64,000 nt of DNA from Anarhynchus alexandrinus (taxonomy: Eukaryota > Chordata > Aves > Charadriiformes > Charadriidae): contig VUYV01000046.1 of assembly GCA_008711295.1 (NCBI GenBank), positions 1,934,759-1,998,758 of the forward strand, given 5' to 3'. Position numbers and translations under genes: made by a program. A model generated the notes under the pieces. It was not told where the DNA came from and made no database searches. It was given only the letters and a program-made list of their open reading frames with translations. Position 1 is the stretch's first letter. Every line of letters starts with the position of its first letter. Positions 60,201 through 64,000 of the stretch are shown here, one piece after another.

Positions 60201-63200
60201 GGAGCAGCGCTTGTCACAGCAGCTGCAGACAGTTGTGTATTTCCATCAAAACACATGGTTTCTACAAGCAGATGATGATTTTGTATGTGCTGACTAGGCA
60301 TTGGTGCAGTTATTGGTATTACCCCTCTGACATTAAAACACTGTAAAGGTTCACCAGTCCAAAGATGTAAGCTGCCTTTGCACCTCTAAGGCTGCATTTA
60401 GAAAAGGAGGCTGAGGGGAGACCTTATCCTCTCTACAACTACCTGAAAGGAGGCTGTAGAGAGGTGGGGGTCAGTCTCTTCTCCCAAGCAACAAGCGATA
60501 GGACAAGAGGAAATGGCCTCAGGTTGTGCCAGAGGAGGTTTAGGATGGATATTAGGCAAAACGTCTTCACAGAAAGGGTTATCAAACATTGGAACAGGCT
60601 GCCCAGGGAAGTGGTAGAATTGCCATCCCTGGAGGTATTTAAAAGACAGGTAGACATGATGCTTAGGGACATGGTTTAGTGGTGGACTTGGCATTGTTAG
60701 GTTGATGGTTGGACTCAATGATCTTAAAGGTCCCTTAGAACCTAGACAATTCTATGATTCTATTCTATGATTCTATGACACTGCAGGTAGGGATATGTAT
60801 GGGAATATCTGTCACTACTATCCGTCTTGCATGCTCAGACTCCAACCTTGCTTGAGAAACCCTGGGCAATCAGAGTTCTCAGAGTTGTTACATCGAAGGG
60901 AAAAGAGTGGAAAGAATTTTCAACAGCAGAGAGATGGATCCAAGACTCTCACTAACATGAACGTGATTGTTTCCCATAGGGAAAGCCTGGAGAACCAGGG
61001 CTCCCAGGCCAGGAGGGTGCCAGAGGCTTACCGGTAGGTGCTACTCTGAAGGGTTCAATTCAGTCACTTTTCTGTACTGTAGTTGAGAAGCTTCTGTTGG
61101 GCAGATGAGGTCCCTTACTGATGCACACATATAACCAAAGAGCTAGCCTGGCTGATAATAGTCATGGCATTGTGACTAAATAAATGAATAACCAACAAAA
61201 ATCGAACACAGGCATTTCCAAATCCTTCACACCTAGAGAAGGTCCCTTACCTAGAAGTTAAAGCACAGAACCTCATGACACCCCTTCTACTAGAAGGTAT
61301 GGTCACAGCTATAGTCCTTGTGCTGTTACTTGTCCACTGAAAGGATGGGGACAATGAAATTTAAGGTTAAAAAATTAGCTGGTCACACCAGGAACACACA
61401 CGGTACAGTCCTGGTCTTGCAGCCTAAGGAGGCATGGAAAGCTCTTTCTTGCTGTGATGTGGCCCTTCTTAACCTCTCCCTGGGATACAGCAGCTCCATG
61501 CTGACCAGTCCTCAGTAATCTCAGGCAAAATTTAGAAGGTTATTAAGTATACATTCAAGCTAGAATTTTCTGAGTGTTTCATCCATCAGGGCAATGGATA
61601 ATTATTGATTTAATTCTCTTTCGTAGGGTTTCAAAGGACAGAGAGGAGATACAGGTCCTCCAGGTCCCCGGGTAAGTAACGTGTACCACATGCTTGATTA
61701 TCCTTTGGAGAAAGATTGTGTGAATTGAACTTGACCTTTCTCAGGCAATAGGTAAAAATGATGACAGGTCTGTGTTGAACATGATTGTTTTCAACCAACA
61801 CATGGGTCACACCCACGGCATACAAATCACAGCAGCTGTCTCCTGAAGTAAGGTGAGGCAGCTGGTAGAGCTGAGTCCTCTGATGCTCCCTTTGTGAGGT
61901 TTCGAGGACCCCTCCATACCACATCCCCCTGGTACAAATGCTGACGTATAAGGTGAGGAAGCCTACTGTACTTGTTGGACAAGTATCAGCTGTCCTCCAA
62001 AAATGCCTGAGAAGTACAAAGTAAGACGAGGGACAAAACTTACAGAAATGAGAGTTGAAATGTCTCCAGCCCTGTGACTTAATTGCCTCTGGATCATAAA
62101 ACCTGAAAGTCGGGGCCTGTGTGAAGAGTTGGTCTCCTCTCAGTTCTGAGCAATGCAGTACAAAAAGCTCCTGGGTGTAGAAAGTGGAATTACAATACTG
62201 AATGTCCTTTTGCCTAATTCTGGATTTTTACATGGAAATAAAATTCTCTGCTTGCAGGAGCTTAGCTTCCTCATTACGGTAGTTTCTGTATCGTGAATAG
62301 GTTGGTAGTTTTCAGTGCCTGCACTGGCAGTAGCAAATATTCTGCTGGAAAGCAGCGTACTGCCTTGTGCACCACTTACAGAAGATGCTTCTGAGTTATT
62401 TTTGTAAGCTGAGTGTCACGATGTACGAGGCTCTTGTTGATTTTAAAAAAGTTTTCACTGAGCTCAGTCCAATATTACAGAAACCCTCTCCCACTCATAG
62501 TGGTGTTGCTGGTCTGTCTTTGACCTTGAGCTGATATCTCTTTCATTTTTGCTGAATTGCAGGGGGAGCCAGGTGCGACAGGTCCTGCTGGGCGTGAGGG
62601 GCCACCGGGGAAGGATGTAAGTGTACCACTTTGAGCAGAAACTAATGTCCTTCTGTCTGACAAATGAAGACTTTAATTCACGGCGACCCTGACCTAAAAC
62701 AACTGCAGAAATTGCAATAAAGGCTGAATTACCGCAGCAGTGCACGGGGAACGATTTGTGCAAAGATCATTAGGGTAACAAAGAATTTGAGGCCCTTTGT
62801 CACTGCTCAGCTGCTGACACTTAAATGTCAGCTGTGTCTTTGGAAAAGCAGAGAAAGCTGCACTGTTTGAATCCCAGGCTGTGCTGCGTCGCCGTGGACC
62901 TGTTTTGCGCCACCCCTCTCCGAGCAGCGCTTCATTCCGCAGGTCCCGCTGGACCAGGTTCTGTCACGCTTCCTCTGCAAAAGCTGTACCTCACTGCGCG
63001 CGTAGCTCCTCGGAAATCTATGAAATACCTATGGAATAAGACGCTGCTGCTGAAAGGAAAGAGAGATGGTACAGAACAGATCCCCTGGCATTATCAGTGT
63101 CAAATGCAGTCACATAACGAAGTCCTGGGAGAGCGCAGCTGACGAGGGATCCTGCAGCAGCTGCTGAGCGGTGTACCAAGCGGCTGATGTGCCATTGCCA

Positions 63201-63708
63201 TGGGACTCGGGGAAGTGGTTTCTCATTTGCACCCCCTTGTATCACTGGGAAACTGTTGTGCTGTAAATGGTACCCTACAAAGTAAAATGGAAGGTAGACC
63301 TAGGGGAACCCCTCAGAGAAGATAGAAGTAGGTCTTACGCCTCCCTCGAGAGAACAGAGCAGTCAAGTTTTGAGAAACACCGGAGAATCTCTGTCCCTGA
63401 GAAATCCAGCTTTAAGATAACCTGATAATAATGGTCTCTGCCTGTAATCAGACTGCATTTAGTGATAGAATTTTAAAATTCAAAAGGTTGGTCTTCCTCA
63501 TACATAACTGAAAACGGGTAATGACACTTTTCTTCAATGCTGTTTCCCTCTAATACGTGAACAGCCTAATTTAGTAGGAACATTTTTAAATGCCTGTTTG
63601 CTTGCCGTCATGTCAGATCTTTCCCTCTCACTAGAATACTTTTCTTCATTTCAGGGTGAAACAGGTCCCATAGGACCACAGGGCCCTCGAGGACTCAGAG
63701 GGCAGCCG
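3155..63708 (+). CDS. COL22A1: Collagen alpha-1(XXII) chain, partial (30 internal exons)
   Basis: Thirty exons give 563 codons of almost unbroken Gly-X-Y repeat, the part of the protein that winds into a collagen triple helix in the extracellular matrix. COL22A1 is a FACIT collagen known from tissue junctions such as muscle-tendon. What I see: all exons are phase 0-0, 20 of 30 are 54 bp, and the helix is broken at exon 8/9 (Gly-Thr-Gly), in exon 14 (Gly-Lys-Gly), in exon 16 (Gly-Ile-Gly) and at exon 19/20 (a CSEC break). The helix is too long for COL21A1, COL28A1, COL12A1 or COL14A1, and the cysteine break argues against fibrillar collagens such as COL24A1 and COL27A1. From memory, human COL22A1 has the same cysteine break followed by matching triplets and matching exon lengths; I could not run an alignment. 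The VWA/TSPN region and C-terminal end lie outside the window. Extent is first to last coding base, not the gene ends. Confidence 0.88.
3243..3284 (+). repeat. (TTTTGG)7 simple repeat
   Basis: Seven uninterrupted TTTTGG units 34 bases downstream of the exon 1 donor. The GG runs could in principle form a two-layer quadruplex. Length is probably variable between individuals. Confidence 0.95.
3630..3683 (+). CDS. COL22A1: Collagen exon 2 (54 bp)
   Basis: Encodes [18 protein letters not shown], six perfect triplets. The acceptor follows a long T run (TTTTTTTAG) and the donor is GTAAGT. The next intron (3684-4666, 983 bp) shows nothing I can name apart from a weak CTCF-like motif at 4088-4100 on the minus strand. 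Confidence 0.95.
4088..4100 (-). promoter_or_regulatory. Weak CTCF-like motif
   Basis: TGCCACCTACAGG read on the + strand resembles the reverse complement of the CTCF core, with mismatches. A motif alone is weak evidence and no flanking context supports it. Confidence 0.15.
4667..4720 (+). CDS. COL22A1: Collagen exon 3 (54 bp)
   Basis: Encodes [18 protein letters not shown], six perfect triplets, after the acceptor TTGTTTAG and before the donor GTAAGT. The next intron (4721-6189, 1469 bp) holds no feature I can support. Stretches around 5540-5700 look like very old degraded repeat but cannot be assigned. Confidence 0.95.
6190..6243 (+). CDS. COL22A1: Collagen exon 4 (54 bp)
   Basis: Encodes [18 protein letters not shown], an acidic and basic block with perfect triplets. 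The acceptor is TCCCTGCAG and the donor GTAAGG. The next intron is short (6244-6704) and carries only a CR1 3' tail relic. Confidence 0.95.
6337..6392 (+). mobile_element. CR1 3' terminus relic
   Basis: A short piece resembling the last bases of CR1: a GGACTC-ATGATCTTAAAGGTC-like segment, CCTTCCAA and an ATTCTAAGATTC-type tail. It is about 55 bp long and diverged. Confidence 0.7.
6705..6740 (+). CDS. COL22A1: Collagen exon 5 (36 bp)
   Basis: A 36 bp exon encoding [12 protein letters not shown], four triplets, after TTTTTCCAG and before GTGAGC. Lengths of 36 bp are a usual variant of the 54 bp collagen unit. The next intron (6741-10634, 3894 bp) holds a CR1 at 7972-8660 and a possible ancient repeat near 9010-9480. 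Confidence 0.93.
7972..8660 (+). mobile_element. CR1 LINE, 5'-truncated
   Basis: Sense-strand CR1 fragment covering the C-terminal part of the second frame ([20 protein letters not shown] block) to the 3' tail ending in ATTCTGTGATTCCGTG. Stops and frame breaks interrupt it. Its 3' end (GGGACTTGG-free, ending AGAGGTCCCTTCCAACTC) matches the same subfamily as the copy at 24687-25292. Confidence 0.93.
9010..9480. repeat. Possible ancient degraded repeat
   Basis: Phrases such as GTTCTTAACAAATCCACATTGAC near 9259-9281 resemble an old dispersed repeat I associate with amniote genomes. It is too degraded to name, and this rests on memory of the pattern only. Confidence 0.25.
10635..10697 (+). CDS. 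COL22A1: Collagen exon 6 (63 bp)
   Basis: Seven perfect triplets beginning [10 protein letters not shown] and ending GEKGDQ. The acceptor is TTACTTTCAG and the donor GTGAGT. The next intron (10698-11888, 1191 bp) shows nothing beyond AT-rich sequence near 11310-11355. Confidence 0.95.
11889..11942 (+). CDS. COL22A1: Collagen exon 7 (54 bp)
   Basis: Encodes [18 protein letters not shown], a highly charged block with Lys and Glu at X and Y positions. The acceptor is CCCTATTTTAG and the donor GTAAGC. I see nothing in the next intron (11943-12894, 952 bp). Confidence 0.95.
12895..12936 (+). CDS. COL22A1: Collagen exon 8 (42 bp) with a short final triplet
   Basis: Encodes [14 protein letters not shown]. 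It ends on Gly-Thr rather than a full triplet, so joining to exon 9 (which starts Gly-Glu-Pro) gives a Gly-X-Gly imperfection. The donor region reads GTAAGTAAG, so a second GT lies 4 bases downstream; its use would shift the frame. The next intron (12937-21312) is the longest in the window at 8.4 kb. Confidence 0.92.
13307..13731 (-). mobile_element. CR1 LINE, inverted, 5'-truncated
   Basis: The reverse complement carries the CR1 3' end: a tail read here as AATCACAGAATGG, then GACCTGTGGAGATCATCTAG, and codons of the [15 protein letters not shown] block. The 5' truncation is near 13731. It lies antisense in intron 8 and is broken by a frameshift. Confidence 0.92.
13993..14521 (-). mobile_element. 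Solo LTR of an avian endogenous retrovirus (ERVL-like)
   Basis: On the minus strand it begins TGTCCTGGTTTCAGCTGGGA and ends GGGTTAAACCATGACA, so it has TG...CA ends. It carries a TATAAATA box in that orientation (about 14290-14300) and AT-rich trinucleotide runs (ATT)n further on. These match a solo LTR widespread in birds, known to me from the same opening phrase. No internal retroviral genes are attached, and I see no clear target duplication. Family name not assigned. Confidence 0.8.
15163..17340 (+). repeat. Tandem duplication, copy 1 (2178 bp)
   Basis: Nearly identical to 17342-19520. It starts TTCCTGTGTTTGTAGGG and ends GTTAGCTGTCACCGCA, the same end points as copy 2. No known element or gene is recognised inside; the open frames, such as the 136-codon one on the minus strand at 15871-16281, show no domain. 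Noncoding intron sequence. Confidence 0.95.
17341..17341. other. Single N exactly between the duplicated copies
   Basis: The unknown base falls at the precise join of copy 1 and copy 2, as expected if two assembly pieces were placed end to end. Confidence 0.97.
17342..19520 (+). repeat. Tandem duplication, copy 2 (2179 bp)
   Basis: Differs from copy 1 by roughly 20 small changes by eye, including one missing A near 17385, a 3-base insertion (GAG) near 18313 and substitutions clustered near the start and end. Long stretches between are identical. The same minus-strand frame is present here, one codon longer (18048-18461). Confidence 0.95.
19521..21312 (+). other. Rest of intron 8, no named element
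   Basis: I see no gene or transposon here. A CTCF-like motif lies at 20092-20104. The stretch ends in the exon 9 acceptor. Confidence 0.6.
20092..20104 (+). promoter_or_regulatory. Candidate CTCF binding motif
   Basis: CCACTAGGTGGCA matches the well-known CTCF core (CCAnyAGrkGGCr) closely. CTCF is a zinc-finger protein that anchors chromatin loops. Only the motif supports this; occupancy is unknown. Confidence 0.4.
21313..21366 (+). CDS. COL22A1: Collagen exon 9 (54 bp)
   Basis: Encodes [18 protein letters not shown], six perfect triplets, between TTATATCAG and GTAAGC. The acceptor tract is short on C but contains a T run. The next intron (21367-21900, 534 bp) has a G-rich patch near 21445-21470 and nothing else I recognise. 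Confidence 0.95.
21901..21954 (+). CDS. COL22A1: Collagen exon 10 (54 bp)
   Basis: Encodes [18 protein letters not shown], six perfect triplets, after a strong acceptor (CTCTCTCTTTTTTTGCAG) and before GTAAGA. The next intron (21955-25623) is more than half CR1: a long + strand copy and a shorter inverted copy. Confidence 0.95.
22215..24174 (+). mobile_element. CR1 LINE, longest copy in the window, with reverse transcriptase region
   Basis: About 2 kb. From 5' to 3': the linker before the polymerase (codons near 22310-22340 read [15 protein letters not shown]), a broken N-terminal polymerase part, then a 195-codon open stretch (22894-23478) with the LINE reverse transcriptase signatures [30 protein letters not shown] and FVDDIKL. 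FVDD at 23329-23340 stands where FADD is usual, keeping both aspartates. A stop follows at 23476, then further C-terminal blocks and the 3' tail. The endonuclease part is missing, so it cannot move by itself. Confidence 0.95.
24687..25292 (-). mobile_element. CR1 LINE, inverted, 5'-truncated
   Basis: The reverse strand has the C-terminal part of the CR1 second frame, open for about 170 codons ([20 protein letters not shown] onward), with its tail at 24687. Its 5' end is near 25292. It faces the 2 kb CR1 across a 512 bp spacer, so the two copies form an inverted pair within intron 10. Confidence 0.94.
25624..25677 (+). CDS. COL22A1: Collagen exon 11 (54 bp)
   Basis: Encodes [18 protein letters not shown], six perfect triplets with a basic first half. 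The acceptor is CTTTCCGCACAG and the donor GTGAGT. The next intron (25678-27707, 2030 bp) has no repeat I can name apart from a short ATT-type run at about 27468-27493. A stretch open on both strands lies at 26072-26677. Confidence 0.95.
26072..26677 (-). other. Intron stretch open on both strands, no recognised product
   Basis: The minus strand is open for 201 codons and the plus strand for 128 codons (26136-26522). Neither shows a domain, a repeat match or any codon pattern I trust. Probably chance, but longer than most open frames in these introns. Confidence 0.15.
27468..27493 (+). repeat. Short (ATT)n run
   Basis: An imperfect ATT trinucleotide run in intron 11. Confidence 0.8.
27708..27761 (+). 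CDS. COL22A1: Collagen exon 12 (54 bp)
   Basis: Encodes [18 protein letters not shown], six perfect triplets. The acceptor is TTCTTAAAACAG and the donor GTATGT. The next intron (27762-30361) holds a 1 kb CR1 at 28825-29826. Confidence 0.95.
28825..29826 (+). mobile_element. CR1 LINE with long open C-terminal frame
   Basis: Begins within the polymerase region (GTCCCTCAGGGGTCAGTACT, encoding a [13 protein letters not shown] motif), includes a degenerate FxDD-like site (FPDDTKL) near 28935, and stays open for 260 codons (28963-29742). It then has the 3' end and tail. Its relative intactness suggests a younger insertion. No endonuclease, so inactive alone. Confidence 0.94.
30362..30415 (+). CDS. 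COL22A1: Collagen exon 13 (54 bp)
   Basis: Encodes [18 protein letters not shown], six perfect triplets, between TTTCTTTCCAG and GTGAGT. I see nothing identifiable in the next intron (30416-31365, 950 bp). Confidence 0.95.
31366..31470 (+). CDS. COL22A1: Collagen exon 14 (105 bp) with Gly-Lys-Gly imperfection
   Basis: A long exon of 35 codons, starting [10 protein letters not shown] and ending [11 protein letters not shown]. The triplet register breaks once, at Gly-Lys-Gly near its 3' end. Its length equals 54 + 51 bp, which suggests two ancestral exons merged by intron loss. An internal GTAAGG at 31448 resembles a donor and overlaps the imperfection. The true donor is GTAAGT at 31471. Nothing is seen in the next intron (31471-31951). 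Confidence 0.93.
31952..31996 (+). CDS. COL22A1: Collagen exon 15 (45 bp)
   Basis: Encodes [15 protein letters not shown], five perfect triplets, after TGTCACTTTAG and before GTGAGC. The next intron (31997-34394, 2398 bp) is AT-rich without named features until a minus-strand CR1 at 33975-34308. Confidence 0.94.
33975..34308 (-). mobile_element. CR1 LINE 3' end, inverted
   Basis: Tail (AATCATAGAATCATAGAATGG) at 33975, followed by the antisense of the [11 protein letters not shown] and [11 protein letters not shown] blocks. It ends 86 bases before exon 16, close to that exon's branch-point region. Confidence 0.93.
34395..34472 (+). CDS. COL22A1: Collagen exon 16 (78 bp) with Gly-Ile-Gly imperfection
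   Basis: Twenty-six codons starting [10 protein letters not shown] and ending GIGLAGPP. The register breaks once at Gly-Ile-Gly, so the length is not a multiple of 9 bp although the frame is kept. The acceptor is TTGTTTCAG and the donor GTAAGT. The next intron (34473-38908, 4.4 kb) holds a CR1 at 37575-38576; 34473-37570 shows nothing I recognise. Confidence 0.94.
37575..38576 (+). mobile_element. CR1 LINE, 5'-truncated, diverged
   Basis: Starts in the polymerase region (a [14 protein letters not shown] motif, then FADDTKL at about 37690-37710) and reaches the 3' tail (ATTCTATGATCGTATG). Several frame breaks. Its 3' end differs from the others (GAGCAGGGAGTTGGACTTGATG), so probably another subfamily. 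Confidence 0.93.
38909..38944 (+). CDS. COL22A1: Collagen exon 17 (36 bp) with a weak donor
   Basis: Encodes [12 protein letters not shown], four perfect triplets. The acceptor CTGTTTGCAG is strong. The donor reads CTG|GTACAG, lacking the preferred G at +5 and AG at the exon end, and no better GT lies nearby in frame. The 36 bp exon can be skipped without changing frame. Nothing is seen in the next intron (38945-39866). Confidence 0.88.
39867..39920 (+). CDS. COL22A1: Collagen exon 18 (54 bp)
   Basis: Encodes [18 protein letters not shown], six perfect triplets, between CTACCAG and GTAAGT. The next intron (39921-47911, 8 kb) holds several CR1 pieces and two assembly gaps. No collagen exon is visible in its sequenced part, but one could hide in a gap. 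Confidence 0.95.
40994..41146 (+). mobile_element. CR1 fragment cut by an assembly N
   Basis: It starts at TGGCTTCAAACTGG and ends abruptly at GCCTTGGGCA, next to the N at 41147, without the rest of the 3' end or tail. The same block occurs at 42733-42882. Confidence 0.9.
41148..42443. other. Intron 18 stretch, no firm feature
   Basis: No gene recognised. Apart from a 62 bp repeat at 42274-42397, the stretch is unassigned. The minus strand at about 41700-42200 has protein-like phrases interrupted by stops that could be an old retroviral relic, but I cannot establish that. Confidence 0.4.
42274..42397 (+). repeat. 62 bp tandem repeat, two copies
   Basis: CTGGTTTGGCTTTGTTCTGT begins at 42274 and again at 42336. 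The two units differ at only a few positions (ACCCTT/ACCTTT and TTATTT/TTGGTT). Confidence 0.93.
42444..42721 (-). mobile_element. CR1 LINE 3' end, inverted
   Basis: Tail (AAAATCATAATATCATGG) at the left, then the antisense of the CR1 3' region to a truncation at CCCTCATCTTA. It abuts the + strand copy starting at 42733, so the two stand 5' end to 5' end. Confidence 0.9.
42733..43178 (+). mobile_element. CR1 LINE 3' end interrupted by a 136-N gap
   Basis: CR1 sequence runs from TGGCTTCAAACTGG to GGACGTGGCCTTG, then Ns, then resumes at CCCCATCCCTGGAGG and continues to the tail (ATTCTATG repeated three times). The bases after the gap repeat those before it. Confidence 0.92.
42883..43018. other. 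Assembly gap (136 N)
   Basis: Unknown bases inside the CR1 copy. The gap has CR1 on both sides and overlapping flank sequence. Confidence 0.99.
43293..43635 (+). repeat. Diverged tandem pair in intron 18
   Basis: Two related blocks, about 43293-43447 and 43448-43635. Each begins CTTGCTGGAA, then has ATTAGTGTGA or GTTAGTGTGA, GGTTTCCTCCTT or GGCTTCCTCCTT, TTTTCCCT, and finishes with GGTCC...ATCAGATA. By eye they are clearly related but with large indels. Not a repeat family I can name. Confidence 0.55.
44729..45092 (-). mobile_element. CR1 LINE 3' end, inverted
   Basis: Tail (ATTCATAGAATCATAGTATGG) followed by the antisense of [14 protein letters not shown] and [14 protein letters not shown] blocks, ending near CTTCTCTTCTCCAG. 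Open for a long stretch on the minus strand. Confidence 0.93.
45093..47911 (+). other. End of intron 18, nothing identified
   Basis: I see no gene or named repeat between the CR1 at 45092 and exon 19. T-rich runs occur near 45111-45125 and 47260-47300. Confidence 0.5.
47912..47956 (+). CDS. COL22A1: Collagen exon 19 (45 bp)
   Basis: Encodes [15 protein letters not shown], five perfect triplets. It includes Gly-Asn-Pro-Gly-Glu-Arg, which has the shape of the integrin-binding GxOGER family. The acceptor is TGATCTGTAG and the donor GTATGT. The next intron (47957-50419, 2.5 kb) holds an old MIR-like SINE near 49552-49684. Confidence 0.94.
49552..49684 (-). mobile_element. Old MIR-like SINE fragment
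   Basis: On the minus strand the order AGACAGCGTAGC, CAGGCCGAGAGTTAGGAGACC, CCAACACTGTCAATGATCTG resembles the amniote MIR pattern (a tRNA-derived head, then the GAGTCAGGAGACCTGGGTTC-like core). Diverged as expected for an ancient SINE. Recognised by pattern only. Confidence 0.5.
50420..50533 (+). CDS. COL22A1: Collagen exon 20 (114 bp) with cysteine-containing helix break
   Basis: Thirty-eight codons. It opens with Asp-Val-Cys-Ser-Glu-Cys-Pro-Pro instead of Gly, then resumes triplets as [16 protein letters not shown] and ends GQDGKM. The two cysteines could make interchain disulfides. From memory, human COL22A1 has a matching Cys-x-Glu-Cys break followed by the same [10 protein letters not shown] run, the strongest point for the gene name. 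The acceptor is CTCTCCTAG and the donor GTAAGA. The next intron is the shortest in the window (173 bp). Confidence 0.95.
50707..50760 (+). CDS. COL22A1: Collagen exon 21 (54 bp)
   Basis: Encodes [18 protein letters not shown], six perfect triplets, after TTCTGCATTGCAG. The donor is AAG|GTTGGT, acceptable but not strong. I see no clear feature in the next intron (50761-52923, 2163 bp), apart from a short CA run near 50911 and a possible ancient repeat trace near 51020-51060. Confidence 0.94.
52924..52977 (+). CDS. COL22A1: Collagen exon 22 (54 bp)
   Basis: Encodes [18 protein letters not shown], six perfect triplets, after TTTTCATTATCAG. The donor is CAG|GTAAAA. The frame stays open into the intron, which holds a CR1 from about 53188. 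The rest of the intron (53609-54188) shows nothing. Confidence 0.95.
53188..53608 (+). mobile_element. CR1 LINE 3' end
   Basis: Starts in the [17 protein letters not shown] block and runs to the tail CTATTCTATGATTGTATG, with frame breaks. Its start is about 210 bases after the exon 22 donor. Confidence 0.93.
54189..54242 (+). CDS. COL22A1: Collagen exon 23 (54 bp)
   Basis: Encodes [18 protein letters not shown], six perfect triplets, between TCATTCTGCAG and GTAAGT. It closely resembles the corresponding human COL22A1 block as I remember it. I see nothing in the next intron (54243-55781, 1539 bp). Confidence 0.95.
55782..55835 (+). CDS. COL22A1: Collagen exon 24 (54 bp)
   Basis: Encodes [18 protein letters not shown], six perfect triplets, after TTTTGTTTAG and before GTAAGC. 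The next intron (55836-58586) holds two CR1 copies in opposite orientation. Confidence 0.95.
56268..56748 (-). mobile_element. CR1 LINE 3' end, inverted
   Basis: Tail (ATCATAGAATAG) at the left, then the antisense of the [14 protein letters not shown] and [16 protein letters not shown] blocks. It ends near GACATGGACCTG read in reverse. The minus strand is open for nearly 190 codons through it. Confidence 0.93.
57080..58032 (+). mobile_element. CR1 LINE with long open C-terminal frame
   Basis: Starts at the polymerase motif ([15 protein letters not shown]), has an intact FADDTKL site near 57145-57165 and stays open for about 300 codons to 57970, then ends in the tail ATTCTATGATTCTGTAATTG. The last third of the frame no longer matches CR1 protein blocks, so a frameshift is likely near 57725. 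Inverted relative to 56268-56748. Confidence 0.93.
58587..58640 (+). CDS. COL22A1: Collagen exon 25 (54 bp)
   Basis: Encodes [18 protein letters not shown], six perfect triplets, between TTTCTTTCCAG and GTGAGT. I see nothing in the next intron (58641-59460, 820 bp). Confidence 0.95.
59461..59514 (+). CDS. COL22A1: Collagen exon 26 (54 bp)
   Basis: Encodes [18 protein letters not shown], six perfect triplets, between TCATTTACAG and CCG|GTAATG. The next intron (59515-60979) holds a CR1 3' end at 60401-60778 and nothing else I can name. Confidence 0.95.
60401..60778 (+). mobile_element. CR1 LINE 3' end
   Basis: From the AAAGGAGGCTGAGGGGAGAC block to the tail (ATTCTATGATTCT repeated). It closely resembles the 3' half of the copy at 57080-58032 (shared TTAGGATGGATATTAGG and ACAGAAAGGGTTATCAAAC), so the same subfamily. 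Confidence 0.93.
60980..61033 (+). CDS. COL22A1: Collagen exon 27 (54 bp)
   Basis: Encodes [18 protein letters not shown], six perfect triplets, between TTTCCCATAG and CCG|GTAGGT. I see nothing in the next intron (61034-61626, 593 bp). Confidence 0.95.
61627..61671 (+). CDS. COL22A1: Collagen exon 28 (45 bp) with an RGD motif
   Basis: Encodes [15 protein letters not shown], five perfect triplets containing Arg-Gly-Asp. The acceptor is CTCTTTCGTAG and the donor CGG|GTAAGT. The exon length matches the human block as I recall it, but I recall no RGD there. I see nothing in the next intron (61672-62562, 891 bp). Confidence 0.95.
62563..62616 (+). CDS. COL22A1: Collagen exon 29 (54 bp)
   Basis: Encodes [18 protein letters not shown], six perfect triplets, after TGCTGAATTGCAG and before GAT|GTAAGT. 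The next intron (62617-63654) holds nothing firm. A short collagen-like string near 62938-62970 does not make an exon. Confidence 0.95.
63655..63708 (+). CDS. COL22A1: Collagen exon 30 (54 bp), last in the window
   Basis: Encodes [18 protein letters not shown], six perfect triplets, between TTCATTTCAG and GTGAGT. The bases that follow (63709-64000) are the start of the next intron with nothing notable. More collagen exons should lie downstream, outside the window. Confidence 0.95.
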
Positions 63709-64000
63709 GTGAGTTTTCTCTCCTGACAAACCATTTCTGGAGGTACATTGTGCATAGTGGGAACGTCCTGCAGTCCAGAACCCCAGTTTGGAAGAACCGT
63801 CTTAAGCAAGACTCAAGTGATGTTTGATTAAAACACTTTGCATAATTTGAGAAAGACAAATCAGAATTATATTGCTAGAAACTGATGAAGCCTTATAATA
63901 GTGCAATGGAGTGATGGTTGCTGACCTGGTGGGAAGAGTTTAATGGATTCTGACAGGACTGAAGTGTCAGAAGGGCTCGTATTCCAGTCCTGCCTCTGGC

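Noticed and set aside
62930..62970. Collagen-like string (Gly-Pro-Ala-Gly-Pro-Gly) in intron 29
   Set aside because: No AG precedes the Gly codon in the right frame, the triplets fail after three codons and there is no donor. Exons 29 and 30 also join as they do in the human order I remember.
1..64000. CRISPR arrays, phage or bacterial defence systems
   Set aside because: No regularly spaced repeats, ribosome binding sites or operons. The window is vertebrate intron and exon sequence.

Overview
This window is ordinary vertebrate, almost certainly bird, genomic DNA lying inside one very large split gene. The bird call rests on many 5'-truncated CR1 LINEs ending in the typical ATTCTATG-type 3' tail, a solo LTR of a type common in birds, GT-AG introns and short collagen exons. 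There is no sign of bacterial or viral gene organisation.

The gene runs on the + strand across the whole window. I can place 30 consecutive in-frame coding exons between 3155 and 63708, totalling 1689 bp or 563 codons. Twenty are exactly 54 bp (six Gly-X-Y triplets); the others are 36, 42, 45, 63, 78, 105 or 114 bp. All have phase 0 at both ends, and none contains a stop. Almost every exon starts with a Gly codon after AG and ends before GT. The product is a long collagenous region with a few short imperfections, including a two-cysteine break (Asp-Val-Cys-Ser-Glu-Cys). Length, exon sizes and this cysteine break fit the FACIT collagen alpha-1(XXII) chain, COL22A1. From memory, human COL22A1 has the same exon-by-exon pattern from the cysteine break onward. 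The VWA and TSPN domains would lie upstream of the window, and the C-terminal non-collagenous segments downstream. No first exon, promoter, start codon or polyadenylation site is visible.

Layout: 1-3154 is intron with one CR1. Exons 1-5 lie at 3155-6740 and exons 6-8 at 10635-12936. An 8.4 kb intron (12937-21312) holds a CR1, a solo LTR and a 2.18 kb near-identical tandem duplication joined by a single N. Exons 9-13 lie at 21313-30415, exons 14-16 at 31366-34472 and exons 17-18 at 38909-39920. An 8 kb intron (39921-47911) holds several CR1 pieces, a single N and a 136-N gap. Exons 19-30 lie at 47912-63708. CR1 pieces occupy about 10 kb in total, my estimate from the boundaries given.

I found no RNA gene, CRISPR array or second protein-coding gene. 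The most useful observations are assembly problems (false-duplication candidate, gap with the same sequence on both sides) and features of the collagen exons (RGD motif, cysteine break, weak donor in exon 17, merged-looking exon 14). I did not find a convincing previously undescribed system.
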